Source of the DNA: Leptospira weilii serovar Ranarum str. ICFT
GTDB taxonomy: Bacteria; Spirochaetota; Leptospiria; Leptospirales; Leptospiraceae
Direction of reading: 5' to 3'
Assembly (NCBI RefSeq): GCF_000332415.1
Contig: NZ_AOHC02000048.1
Coordinates: 1 to 34,581 of the forward strand
DNA length: 34,581 nt
Shown piece by piece: positions 1-17,948 of this stretch (its first letter is position 1; every line of letters begins with the position of its first letter). Both the position numbers and the translations under genes were made by a program. The notes below the pieces were generated by a model. That model saw nothing but the letters and a program-made list of their open reading frames with translations. It ran no database searches and had not been told where the DNA came from.

Positions 1-222
1 GAATATCAAATCAAGTAAGTGAAGGAACTCAACGTTCTATTAAATATTCTTTCTTAGCATCATACAGTTATTTTAAACCAGAGAGTGGACAATTGTATCT
101 TAATGAATTTTCTGCGTTAAAAGCTATTCGAGTATATGGAGTAGAAGAGTTACTACGAGTTAGTAGTCATCAAAAGGTTCATCTTAGCTCTAAAAAAACT
201 AAGGAATTGGGGAAAGTAGAGA

Positions 223-228
<6 letters not shown>
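1..228. mobile_element. Right end of a putative insertion sequence interrupting the helicase gene
   Basis: The helicase reading frame on the minus strand is canonical up to about position 229 (...SIVVV, where the family continues with GD). It then turns into unrelated sequence carrying the transposase-like frame. The element boundary is therefore placed at about 225-229. The other end lies outside the window, so terminal inverted repeats and a target duplication cannot be checked. Confidence 0.4.

Positions 229-230
<2 letters not shown>
3..230 (+). CDS. Probable transposase, C-terminal fragment (cut by window start)
   Basis: An open frame enters from the left edge and runs 75 codons to a TGA at 228-230. 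Its codon use is more AT-rich than that of the neighbouring chromosomal genes. The tail contains a segment of the form [14 protein letters not shown] followed by a basic end ([16 protein letters not shown]). To me this resembles the C-terminus of IS1634/IS4-type DDE transposases, where a helix with a leucine-x-x-isoleucine spacing follows the last catalytic residue, but no catalytic residue lies in the visible part. It abuts a broken helicase gene, which supports a mobile-element origin. The family assignment is an inference from short similarity and context and could be wrong. Confidence 0.4.
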
Positions 231-909
<679 letters not shown>

Positions 910-1115
910 TTTTTCTCCTCATCCGAATACGGTTCCGGGTTTCAATCGCAAAGAGGGACAAAATTCAATTTTTTTAAAATTGCAAAGCGAAAATGATTGT
1001 ACTTTTATGAAAAGATCCGAATATCGGATCACGGTCCCGATTTCAAAAATTGTAAGGAAGAAAAATTATAAAATCCTGTTTACGGTTTTGAGAATCGGAT
1101 GTTATGCAAACCCTC

Positions 1116-1145
1116 GCCACTTGAAACGCGGGAACTCCTGCGTTT
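1116..1145. repeat. Interspersed repeat copy containing CGGGAACTCCTGCG
   Basis: This stretch combines the 14-mer GCCACTTGAAACGC (1116-1129, found again exactly at 34188-34201) with a GGGAACTCC palindromic core and flanking CGC/GCG. It lies between the truncated helicase and the next gene and codes for nothing convincing. It is one copy of the repeat family seen at about 1605-1712, 25577, 32980 and 33974. Confidence 0.55.
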
Positions 1146-1200
1146 TTAGGGAACGGATTTTGGGCCGATCTTTAAGTTTTGAAACATGTGGAAAGATAAA

Positions 1201-1533
<333 letters not shown>

Positions 1534-1604
1534 GGTTTTACACGTTTGACTTACTCGATCTTCGGAAAATCCTATCCTAAGAATCGATTCGAAATCCTAA
1601 ATCT

Positions 1605-1712
1605 GTGGGAACTCTAACGGTCAAAATCCGTAAACTATCTAAAAAGACGGTTTTTGTGGGAACTCCCGCAAAATTTAAGATCATTCTTAAAATGTGGGAA
1701 CTACCACAACAT
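1605..1712. repeat. Cluster of three GTGGGAACT repeats upstream of dedA
   Basis: GTGGGAACT occurs at 1605, 1656 and 1694, each followed by C or A and then a short complementary tail. The clearest are TTTTGTGGGAACTCCCGCAAAA and AATGTGGGAACTACCACAACATT (written with their flanks), where the ends pair as small hairpins. Spacings of 51 and 38 bases are irregular, so this is not a CRISPR. The cluster fills most of the 258-base gap before dedA. Its function is unknown. Confidence 0.6.
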
Positions 1713-1791
1713 TTTGTTACGGATGATCTTTGAGGGTTTTGAGATAGATTCTAAATACAATCTACAATAAACCCGCAAATAGGGAGGCAAA

Positions 1792-2436
<645 letters not shown>

Positions 2437-2478
2437 ATTTTTTCGAACTAAAAAAGCTCGCTCGGGTGTTGCAAAAAG

Positions 2479-3486
<1,008 letters not shown>

Positions 3487-3573
3487 AATTTTGTAATTTA
3501 CTTATAACTTGTTCCAAAACTTGCCGAAGATTTGTAAAGAGTGAAGTCGTCTGAATTGATTCCGGAGAAGTTT

Positions 3574-4716
<1,143 letters not shown>

Positions 4717-4878
4717 AAGTAATACGTCTTTCAAAAGACGATTTAAGATCAATATACGCTTCGGAAAAATTCAGTAAACGAAAAATTTAAATTATAAAAA
4801 GATAAAGTTTATTATAATGTTAAAAAATGCTTGCAACGGTCAAAAAATAATTTACTAAATCTAATCGGGGTCTTTAAA

Positions 4879-4905
4879 TTTGAACCGAGGATTGATCGGT
4901 TCAAA
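4879..4905. promoter_or_regulatory. Perfect 10-bp inverted repeat in the divergent promoter region
   Basis: TTTGAACCGA (4879-4888) and TCGGTTCAAA (4896-4905) are exact reverse complements around a 7-base loop. The site lies between the start of the DUF1577 gene and the oppositely oriented small membrane protein gene. No gene ends here, so an operator or mRNA leader structure is more likely than a terminator. The binding protein is unknown. Confidence 0.4.
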
Positions 4906-4983
4906 AATTGATTCCCTATAACGGAACGATTTCTAAAGTGTACTAATTTGCAAATCTATGAAATTTCCAAACGAATGGGGTTT

Positions 4984-5358
4984 ATGAAAACCTGTCCCGA
5001 AAGAAACTCGTCGCCTTGGCTCTCTATGAATTGCTCGGCAGGTTCCGAGACACGCCGTAAATTTTTTGCTCTTCTCTGCGCTATTTTGATTTTTTACTGC
5101 GCGACCGCATGGATTCAACTCAATGTTTCGAGTGAAAATTTCTCTCCTGCCGCGAGCGAATCTTCCGAAACTTCGGAATCCGAAAAGGAGAAAACGGCCG
5201 AATTAAAACCGGACGATCTCGTATCTCAAGAAGATAAGTTTGTGTTCGGTTACGATTTAGAAACCGCTCTTTACGGCGATTCAGCCGAATGGATTCTGGT
5301 TCAACATTTTTCGGAAATAGAAAACCCCCCTCCCGAAAAACTCCGCTTTTCGATTTAA
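4984..5358 (+). CDS. Small single-pass membrane protein, hypothetical
   Basis: The product is about 124 residues from the ATG at 4984, which has GGGG at 4977-4980 just upstream. In-frame TTG 4948 and ATG 4975 are alternatives. A basic stretch (ETRRK) precedes one hydrophobic helix (FFALLCAILIFYCATAWIQL). A strongly acidic, Ser/Glu-rich, low-complexity linker follows (SESSETSESEKEKT), then a short C-terminal segment rich in aromatic and acidic residues. By the positive-inside rule the C-terminal part should face the periplasm. I do not recognise a family. It precedes the SulP-carbonic anhydrase gene by 124 bases in the same direction and may be co-transcribed with it, but nothing in the sequence ties the functions together. 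Confidence 0.5.
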   Translation: MKTCPERNSSPWLSMNCSAGSETRRKFFALLCAILIFYCATAWIQLNVSSENFSPAASESSETSESEKEKTAELKPDDLVSQEDKFVFGYDLETALYGDSAEWILVQHFSEIENPPPEKLRFSI

Positions 5359-5482
5359 GAGTCTGTCCGCCAACCGTCCGATTTTAACGAACGCCCGCAA
5401 GACTTTGCGATTGTTTTAAGTTTTGGGACAAACTCAAATAACGATTTCGAAATTTTCGGGTTTTGACTCGAAGGAGTATATT

Positions 5483-7708
<2,226 letters not shown>

Positions 7709-8221
7709 GTTTTCATTCTAAAAAGATAAGTATGTCAAAGTGGAATTGAGTCGTTGAAAAATTAATTCTCCGTCCGTTTCTGTTTCATTGAAACGGACGG
7801 TTGAAGCGGTTTTGTTAATAGGAACCATGGAATTTTCGACAACTCCAATTCGATCCGTTTACGATTCGTATTTTTGATTTCAAAATGGAATTGAGTTGCA
7901 AATTCCATTATTTAGGTTATCGGTATATTCAATTTTTGGAATTAGAAATCGGATTGCCTTCTTTTTGGCGGAAGATTTTGATACGCGCCAGCGATCAGAG
8001 CGACGCGGAACGCGGTCCCGAAGGGACCGAAGCCGTTAGGCGTAGTCGCGCCGGAGCGCGGTACTGCGCCTTTTACTTTGGATTTGATCACGGTTGATCG
8101 AACTGGAAAACCTAAAGTTTAATTTCTTTCGGAAAATCGCGACGGTTGTTCGATGTGTTTTGCGCAGTAGGCGCCCTTATTTTACGTTGACAAGTTGAGA
8201 TAAGCATTGAGTTGATAGAGT
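7709..8221. repeat. 513-base non-coding gap rich in repeats and palindromes
   Basis: The gap holds four structures. First is the 7770-7800 hairpin. It is flanked by an imperfect inverted repeat, GTGGAATTGAGTCGTTG near 7740 against CGACAACTCCAATTC near 7836. A small hairpin, ATGGAATT (7885-7892)/AATTCCAT (7901-7908), follows. Last is a GC-rich element at about 7983-8070 centred on GGTCCC-GAA-GGGACC (8014-8028), with several GCGC-containing pairs. A 70-codon open frame crosses this last part, but its protein (SDQSDAERGPEGTEAVRRSRAG) is what translation of the palindrome gives. I see no supported gene here. Confidence 0.55.
7770..7800 (+). terminator. Strong 11-bp hairpin downstream of the SulP-CA gene
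   Basis: CCGTCCGTTTC (7770-7780) and GAAACGGACGG (7790-7800) pair perfectly around a 9-base loop, 62 bases after the stop codon. The T-tract that follows is weak, so it may be a terminator, an mRNA 3' stabiliser, or part of the repeat cluster that follows. Confidence 0.55.
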
Positions 8222-8596
8222 ATGGGTTCCTCGATTTTTAAAACATGGATCGGATTTACGTTGTTATCCGTTCTTGTGTTGACTTTGGATTGCGGGCCGA
8301 TCTGCGGATTCGATTCTAAGTTTGAAAAAACGACCGAACCTTCCGCTTCTTGTCATCAAGAATCGAATTCGAACGAGGCTTCCGGTTGTGAGTGGGATTC
8401 GGGTTCGATCGTTCTTTCGGAAACGGATTCCAATCTTTTTAAACTCCTAAGGTTTTTTATACCTCTGCATTTTTATTCCGCACACGTATTCTTTTCATTC
8501 TTTCCTTCCGCTCTACGGATCCGATTCGTTTCCGATTTTGTCGCAACCGGTTCGAGCTATATTCAAACTTTAGCATCCGTTCGTCTTTTGATTTAA
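8222..8596 (+). CDS. Small exported Cys-containing protein upstream of the RND operon
   Basis: The 124-residue product opens with a typical export signal (FKTWIGFTLLSVLVLTLDCG). The remainder has a short Cys/acidic segment (CGPICGF, ASCHQE, SGCEWDS) and a second hydrophobic, aromatic-rich stretch (FIPLHFYSAHVFFSFFPSALRI). The LTLDC sequence could act as a lipobox, although Asp at position -1 is unusual outside spirochaetes. The four cysteines and one nearby histidine could bind a metal. It lies about 250 bases upstream of the TolC/RND pair in the same direction, so a metal-related accessory role is plausible but is an inference. I know of no named family. The upstream ribosome site is weak. 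Confidence 0.55.
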   Translation: MGSSIFKTWIGFTLLSVLVLTLDCGPICGFDSKFEKTTEPSASCHQESNSNEASGCEWDSGSIVLSETDSNLFKLLRFFIPLHFYSAHVFFSFFPSALRIRFVSDFVATGSSYIQTLASVRLLI

Positions 8597-8851
8597 TCCC
8601 TAACCTCCACAATCTTTATTCTTTCGGTTTTGAAATCGGATGGGACGAACATACGTTCTTCCGTCTCAAAGGTCCGAAGAAAACGTCGTTTACGGCTTGT
8701 CCTAAAGCGTAAGTTTTTCACTCCAAGCGGTTCAAATGTGAGGTAGGTTATGCGGATGAAACGGAGTCAGGTTCCCGAAACTCGCGAAAGTATATTCTGT
8801 TTTTCTAAACTAATATCGGGTTTGATGAAAAAATTTTTCGGAGGATCCATA

Positions 8852-13203
<4,352 letters not shown>

Positions 13204-13211
<8 letters not shown>

Positions 13212-13225
13212 AATATTCTAATTTT
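13204..13225. other. Perfect 22-base AT-rich palindrome at the RND stop codon
   Basis: AAAATTAGAAT (13204-13214) is followed directly by its exact reverse complement (13215-13225). The stop codon of the RND gene (13209-13211) lies inside it. It may add to the termination structure just downstream, or be chance in AT-rich sequence. A related AAAATTAGAATAT stretch occurs at about 28918 after ftsZ. Confidence 0.4.
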
Positions 13226-13257
13226 TACAATAACGCGCCGACGTGGAGGGACTTCGG

Positions 13258-13293
13258 AAACTTTCCGAAACCGAAAACGATTTCGGAAAGTTT
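13258..13293. terminator. Bidirectional hairpin terminator between RND pump and lipase genes
   Basis: AAACTTTCCGAAA (13258-13270) and TTTCGGAAAGTTT (13281-13293) form a perfect 13-bp stem with a 10-base loop. It sits exactly between two convergent genes, 10 bases from the lipase stop, so it can serve both strands. Confidence 0.75.
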
Positions 13294-13302
13294 TGAAACC
13301 GA

Positions 13303-14223
13303 TTACTGGTTGGATTTAGCGTTGTTCGCCATTTTCAAAAAGTAAGCGTTGGTGTTATACCAAAGTTGTCCCAGATAAAGAGCGTTAGTCGCTTCTAAGT
13401 GGTCGATTCCGGTGGTAAGAAGAGGAGTGGAGGGCCCTCCTTTCCAGGTTCCCCATCTTTGGGAAGAATCGGGAACCACGCCGTCGTTTGCGATGCTCAT
13501 TCCGTAAAAAGGAGCGCCGATCGCGCAGATCGGATGCAAAATTCCCATTGCGGGATGTTGAATCAGATCCGGAAAGCTGATCGTAGATCCGTAAGAAAAG
13601 TATTTAACTCCGGCCATGTTAGGCGACGCCGCGTTTAACGCTTTGAGACCGTCGGTCGTAAGGAGTTTTAAAGCCGCGGTCGCGTTCTGACTGGAATCCC
13701 CATACACAAAACCGATTACCGCGTTGAGAACCGTTGAAACGTAAGGTAAGGCCCAATTTGGAATTACGGCCGCAACGATGTTTGCGATCGGACTTCCTTG
13801 GTGCGGTGTGTTTAACGTAGTCAAGGTGGCGACCTTGCCGCTCATCGAAAGATTGGAAACCATATAACGTGCGTCCAATCCACCCTGAGAGTGCCCGATG
13901 ATATGCACTTTGCCGGTGTAATTGTTCGCAGCCATAGCCGCGAGAATTGCGGTCTTTAATTGAGAGGCTCTGCTAGCGCTTGAATTCAAAGCCGTGACGG
14001 AAGGAGTCAATACATACGCGCCTTGATTGCGAAGATACGCTGCGTTGCCGCCCCAATAATCAACAACCGTAGAATTGTTTCCCCAACCGAACAAGCCGTG
14101 AGCCAGTATGATCGGATAACTGCCGGAAAGAGGTTTGCTGGAAGTGCCTCCCCCGGACGCATATGTAACGTTCGTTATTAGAAACGCCAACGTTAACAAA
14201 ATTCTTAAATTCACTTTTTTCAT
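13303..14223 (-). CDS. Secreted triacylglycerol lipase (family I, alpha/beta hydrolase)
   Basis: The protein has about 306 residues from ATG 14223, which is preceded by AAGGTG; the in-frame TTG at 14247 is less likely. An export signal (KKVNLRILLTLAFLITNVTYAS) ends before a Gly/Ser-rich stretch. The mature protein has the oxyanion motif ILAHGLFGWG (39-48), the nucleophile elbow GHSQGG (Ser112), a likely acid Asp247 in NDGVVPDSSQRWG, and the catalytic His275 in GIDHLEATN. This pattern is that of Pseudomonas/Burkholderia family I lipases, which hydrolyse long-chain acylglycerols and often need a calcium ion near the His loop. No foldase gene (lif) is visible next to it. It could give the cell fatty acids, the main carbon source of Leptospira; that link is established for the genus, but the role of this enzyme is inferred. 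Confidence 0.9.
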   Translation of the reverse strand: MKKVNLRILLTLAFLITNVTYASGGGTSSKPLSGSYPIILAHGLFGWGNNSTVVDYWGGNAAYLRNQGAYVLTPSVTALNSSASRASQLKTAILAAMAANNYTGKVHIIGHSQGGLDARYMVSNLSMSGKVATLTTLNTPHQGSPIANIVAAVIPNWALPYVSTVLNAVIGFVYGDSSQNATAALKLLTTDGLKALNAASPNMAGVKYFSYGSTISFPDLIQHPAMGILHPICAIGAPFYGMSIANDGVVPDSSQRWGTWKGGPSTPLLTTGIDHLEATNALYLGQLWYNTNAYFLKMANNAKSNQ

Positions 14224-14365
14224 TTTATTCACCTTATCTATTTTCAATTGGAAACGCGGTGGAACTTAACTTATAGGGAAAATCAATCAAGTAAAAAATC
14301 GAAAACAAAAATGAATTAGTAAAAAAATTATTAATGAGTTTGAAACGTTTCTGGAAAATCGAGGT

Positions 14366-14387
14366 CTATAGTATAGGGGGGTATAGT
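14366..14387 (+). promoter_or_regulatory. Candidate CsoR operator overlapping the csoR ribosome site
   Basis: A G6 tract (14376-14381) is bracketed by TATAGTATA on the left (14367-14375) and TATAGTAT on the right (14382-14389), directly before the csoR ATG at 14388. Known CsoR-type operators have a G/C tract flanked by AT-rich ATA-containing ends. The same G tract serves as the Shine-Dalgarno site, six bases before the start. Autoregulation by the encoded sensor is therefore likely. Confidence 0.65.
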
Positions 14388-14675
14388 ATGAAGCCGAAAC
14401 ACAAATTACGATCGGATCCGAAGGTTAGGGACAATCTGATTCTAAGATTGAAAAAAATCGAGGGACAAGTTCGGGGAATTCAAGCAATGATTGAAAGGGA
14501 AGAATACTGCGACGACGTACTCAATCAGTTGTCTTCGGCAAAATCGGCTTTGGACGGTGTGTCCAAGATTCTGCTCAAAAGTCACATCCAAACCTGCGTC
14601 GTTGAAAGAATCCGAGAGAACGATCCTAAAATCTTGGAGGAATTTATGACAACCGTGGATCGTGTTCTTAAATAA
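14388..14675 (+). CDS. csoR: Copper-sensing transcriptional repressor, CsoR family
   Basis: The 95-residue all-helical repressor belongs to the CsoR/RcnR/FrmR family. It has the RLKKIEGQVRGIQ DNA-contact helix (about 20-32). It also has the copper ligand set C41, H66 and C70 (YC...SHIQTC), whose spacing of 25 and 4 residues equals that of Mycobacterium tuberculosis CsoR (C36, H61, C65). A Tyr precedes the first Cys, as in copper sensors, and an acidic pair near 84-85 may match the outer-shell Glu. Copper(I) binding would release DNA. I chose ATG 14388 over the longer frame from 14334 because AGGGGGG precedes it and family alignment starts here. copA follows 16 bases downstream, so the pair forms a copper-inducible operon. 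Confidence 0.93.
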   Translation: MKPKHKLRSDPKVRDNLILRLKKIEGQVRGIQAMIEREEYCDDVLNQLSSAKSALDGVSKILLKSHIQTCVVERIRENDPKILEEFMTTVDRVLK

Positions 14676-14691
14676 ACGGAGGAGGAAACGT

Positions 14692-16917
14692 ATGAAAGAA
14701 ATCGAACCCAAGTCGGATGGAATCACGTTAGACGTCATAGGAATGACTTGCGCCAACTGCGCGTTTAGGATCGAAAAAGGGCTCAAAGGATTGCCGGGGG
14801 TGAGAGATGCAAGAGTCAATTTTGCGATGGAAACCGCAAAGGTGGAATTTGAATCTCCGGTCTCGGAAGAAGTTCTCCTGAATAAGGTGGATTCTCTCGG
14901 TTACCGCGCCTACGTACACGAGGATCTTGAAAATCGCGGAGAAGCCGAAAAAGCGCACGAAAAAGAATTCAAAAATCTGAAAGTCCGTATTTTTGCCTCC
15001 GCCCTTTTGTCTTTTCCTTTGTTTTTAAGTATGGCGGGACATTTCGGAAACAATCAAATTTCCGAATATTTATATTTTCTAATGAATCCTTGGTTACAAT
15101 TCGCTCTGGCCACCCCCGTTCAATTTTGGATCGGCGCATCTTTTTATAAGGGAGGTTATAGGGCAATTCAAAACGGAGGAGCGAACATGGACGTTCTCGT
15201 CGTTTTGGGAACTTCCGCCGCGTATTTTTACAGTGTTTACCTGACTTTTCTTTCGCTCGGAACCCATCGTCACGGAGAAATTTCACTCTATTATGAAACC
15301 TCTTCCGTACTGATTACATTGATACTTTTCGGAAAATTTTTGGAACACATCGTAAAAGGAAAATCTTCGAAAGCGATTCGATCCTTAGTCGGTTTACAAC
15401 CTAAGAACGCGAACATCATTCGAGACGAAAAAATTCAAGAGATTCCCTTGCTTGCGGTTCGTCCGGGAGATCTGCTTTTGGTAAAGGCTGGAGAAACGAT
15501 TCCCGTCGACGGGATCGTAGAGGAAGGACGTTCCTCCGTCGACGAATCGATGTTAACCGGAGAGAGTATTCCCGTGGAAAAAACGGACTCCGATTTTCTT
15601 TACGGGGGTTCTATCAATCAAAGCGGGGTTTTAAAATTCAGGGCTTCTAAGGTGGGAAAAGATACTTTGCTTTCCGGAATTATCCGAGCGGTACGGGAAG
15701 CGCAAGGTTCCAAGGCTCCGATTCAAAGAATTGCGGATCGAATTTCCGGAATTTTCGTTCCGACGGTCGTTCTACTTTCGGTCCTTACTTTGTTTCTCTG
15801 GTATTTTTGGATTTCACCTTTTCACTTTTCCGGCGCCTTGGAAAAGTCGATAGCGGTACTCGTGATCGCCTGTCCTTGCGCCTTAGGTTTGGCGACTCCG
15901 ATTTCGATCCTTACGGGTTCGGGAAAAGCGGCCACTTTGGGAATTTTATTTCGGACCGCTGAAGCATTAGAAATCGCTCATAAAGTAAATACGATCGTTT
16001 TCGATAAGACCGGAACCTTAACTCGCGGAAAACCCGTTCTTAAAAGTTTGGAGAGTTTAAATTCTCCGGAAGAGAATTCCTTACTTACGTTAGCCGCTTC
16101 TGCGGAGCAGAACTCGGAACATCCGCTTTCTAAAGCGATCGTGGAATCCGCGAAAGAAAAAGGACTTACACTTTCGATGCCCGAAAATTTCGAAACGATT
16201 CCGGGAGGAGGTGTTTCCGCTTCTCTGGACGGAAAAAAGATTTTGATCGGGACCGATCGATTGTTTCGTGAAAGAGGGATCGAACTGAATTCCAAGCTGA
16301 TCGATTTGAAACGCATTAGAGAAGAGGAGGGAAACACGGTCGTTCATATGAGTTTGAACGGAATTCATTCCGCGATCCTTTCTTTGGCGGATACGATCAA
16401 AGAATCGACTCCGGCAGCGATCGCAAAACTGAAATCTCTCGGTATGGAAATTTATATGATAACGGGTGATAACGAAAGGACGGCTCGCGCCGTCGCAAAG
16501 AGTTGCGGCATTGAACACGTGTTAGCCGAAATTCTACCCGAAGGAAAGTCCAAGGAAGTGAAAAAATTGACGAACTCCGGAAAGGTAGTCGCGATGGTAG
16601 GGGACGGAATCAACGACGCTCCCGCCTTGGCGGTCGCGGATCTTGGGATCGCTCTGGGAACCGGAACGGATGTGGCGATGGAATCTTCGGACGTGGTGAT
16701 CGTAAACGGGGATTTAAATTCGATCGCAAACGCGTTTTTCATCAGTAAGAGGACGGTTTATAATATTCGGCAGAATTTATTCTGGGCCTTGTTCTACAAC
16801 ACGTTGGGAATTCCGATCGCAGCCCTGGGATTTTTAGCGCCATGGGTCGCGGGCGGCGCCATGGCTCTCAGTTCCGTTTCCGTAGTTTTAAACGCACTCC
16901 GTCTACAAAAAAAGTAA
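14692..16917 (+). CDS. copA: Copper-exporting P1B-type ATPase
   Basis: The 741-residue copper ATPase starts at ATG 14692, with GGAGGAGG just upstream. One N-terminal heavy-metal-associated domain carries GMTCANC (C20, C23). The membrane part has the CPC ion-binding motif (C394-P395-C396, in ACPCALGLATP) typical of Cu(I)/Ag(I) pumps. Cytoplasmic motifs are TGES, DKTGT with phosphorylated D438, SEHPLSKAI in the nucleotide-binding domain, and GDGINDAPAL in the hinge. All catalytic residues are intact. It pumps Cu(I) from cytoplasm to periplasm, from where an RND system could carry it across the outer membrane. It is co-transcribed with csoR and ends convergently with the GST gene 54 bases away, with no evident hairpin between. 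Confidence 0.95.
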   Translation: MKEIEPKSDGITLDVIGMTCANCAFRIEKGLKGLPGVRDARVNFAMETAKVEFESPVSEEVLLNKVDSLGYRAYVHEDLENRGEAEKAHEKEFKNLKVRIFASALLSFPLFLSMAGHFGNNQISEYLYFLMNPWLQFALATPVQFWIGASFYKGGYRAIQNGGANMDVLVVLGTSAAYFYSVYLTFLSLGTHRHGEISLYYETSSVLITLILFGKFLEHIVKGKSSKAIRSLVGLQPKNANIIRDEKIQEIPLLAVRPGDLLLVKAGETIPVDGIVEEGRSSVDESMLTGESIPVEKTDSDFLYGGSINQSGVLKFRASKVGKDTLLSGIIRAVREAQGSKAPIQRIADRISGIFVPTVVLLSVLTLFLWYFWISPFHFSGALEKSIAVLVIACPCALGLATPISILTGSGKAATLGILFRTAEALEIAHKVNTIVFDKTGTLTRGKPVLKSLESLNSPEENSLLTLAASAEQNSEHPLSKAIVESAKEKGLTLSMPENFETIPGGGVSASLDGKKILIGTDRLFRERGIELNSKLIDLKRIREEEGNTVVHMSLNGIHSAILSLADTIKESTPAAIAKLKSLGMEIYMITGDNERTARAVAKSCGIEHVLAEILPEGKSKEVKKLTNSGKVVAMVGDGINDAPALAVADLGIALGTGTDVAMESSDVVIVNGDLNSIANAFFISKRTVYNIRQNLFWALFYNTLGIPIAALGFLAPWVAGGAMALSSVSVVLNALRLQKK

Positions 16918-16971
16918 TCGGAACTTGTTTCAAAAAATACAGAAATAATTTAAAAAGTCATTATATTCAAA

Positions 16972-17598
16972 TTAGCTGTTTTTTAAGGCGCCCTCGATCC
17001 ATTCTTTGTAGGAATGAAGGTTGCGGATCTTGGAAACGTATTCGTTCGCTTCCGGACCGAGTTCGATTCCGTAAGTGATAAACCTTCCCACGACGGGCGC
17101 ATAAAACGCGTCCGCGATCGTGAACTCTTTTCCGAAAAGAAAAGGCCCTTTGTAGGAGTGTAGACATTCTTTCCAGATGGATTCGATTCTTTGAATGTCT
17201 TTCCAAACCTCTTCGGGAAAAGATTTACCGTGGAGTTTTTCGACTATTTTCATCGGTAAATTTTTTCTAAGATCGGTAAAACCGGAGTGCATCTCCGCGA
17301 CGATCGATCGAGCGACGGCCCGTAAGGTTTTGTCTTTCGGCCAAAGATTTTTTTCGGGAAAGGTTTCGGCCAAGTATTCTACGATGCCGTACGTGTCCCA
17401 GATTTTGACGTCATCGTCGACAAGAACCGGCACCTTGCCCGCATTCGAATAGAGTTTTATCTTTTCGTGAAATTCGGGAGTATTTAGAGTCAGCGAAATT
17501 TCGGTAAAAGGAATATTCTTTTCTTTTAATAGAATCCAAGGTCGCATGGACCAGGAGGAGAGTTTTTTGTCGCCTATAACGAGTTTAAGATCTGTCAT
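16972..17598 (-). CDS. Glutathione S-transferase family protein
   Basis: The protein has about 208 residues from ATG 17598; an upstream ATG at 17637 would add 13 residues unlike the GST fold, and neither has a strong ribosome site. The N-terminal thioredoxin-like domain starts KLVIGDKKLSSWSMRPWILLK, where the Ser pair (S14/S15) fits the active-site position of bacterial Ser-type GSTs. It continues through AGKVPVLVDD (the conserved cis-Pro) and DTYGIVEYLAETFP (the glutathione gamma-glutamyl site). The C-terminal helical domain contains FGKEFTIADAFYAPV, the conserved N-capping Asp motif. It may detoxify electrophiles or peroxides, but the substrate is unknown. It is transcribed alone, convergent with copA. 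Confidence 0.88.
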   Translation of the reverse strand: MTDLKLVIGDKKLSSWSMRPWILLKEKNIPFTEISLTLNTPEFHEKIKLYSNAGKVPVLVDDDVKIWDTYGIVEYLAETFPEKNLWPKDKTLRAVARSIVAEMHSGFTDLRKNLPMKIVEKLHGKSFPEEVWKDIQRIESIWKECLHSYKGPFLFGKEFTIADAFYAPVVGRFITYGIELGPEANEYVSKIRNLHSYKEWIEGALKNS

Positions 17599-17948
17599 AC
17601 TGCCAAATTCATCGGTGGAACCGAAATTGTCACTCATCTATCGAGGGGGTTTAAGACAATCGGCAAGATCAGGATGGCATTTTACGTTGGAATACGGCCG
17701 TGTACGTTCCGATAAAAATCATATTTTGTACTTGCAAAAAGTATGATTTTCTGATATAGAAAATCTCCGATTTTACCCGCCGCCCGTTTTACGACCGAAA
17801 CTCAGTGAATGCCTCTCTATGGATCGGCATTCAGGGAGCGAAATCATGCGTTACCGATCTCTATATAATAAAGTACCGTTGATTTTTATCGCAAAATACA
17901 GTTTCAATACAAAATATTATGTACTTATTATATAGTTATGAGTAATCC
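17599..17948. other. 350-base intergenic region between GST and GyrI-like genes
   Basis: The region contains the GST upstream sequence and a hairpin (17801-17838), then a very AT-rich tract near 17880-17940. Small open frames here have no ribosome site or recognisable sequence. I see no gene. Confidence 0.5.
17801..17838. terminator. Imperfect 13-bp hairpin
   Basis: CTCAGTGAATGCC (17801-17813) and GGCATTCAGGGAG (17826-17838) pair with two mismatches; the inner 8 bp (TGAATGCC/GGCATTCA) are perfect, with a 12-base loop. It lies downstream of the minus-strand effector-binding gene and upstream of the GST gene, so it could end the former. There is no clear T-run. Confidence 0.4.

Noticed and set aside
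1605..1712. CRISPR-like appearance of three similar units
   Set aside because: Only three short, unequal repeats with unequal spacing, no cas genes, and the same core occurs singly elsewhere.
7885..8097. 70-codon open frame in the repeat block
   Set aside because: Its C-terminal half is the translation of a GC-rich palindromic repeat, there is no ribosome site, and no known domain is visible.
8187..8221. TTGACA at 8187 as a promoter for the small Cys protein gene
   Set aside because: No matching -10 box at a normal distance that would leave a 5' leader; not strong enough to list.
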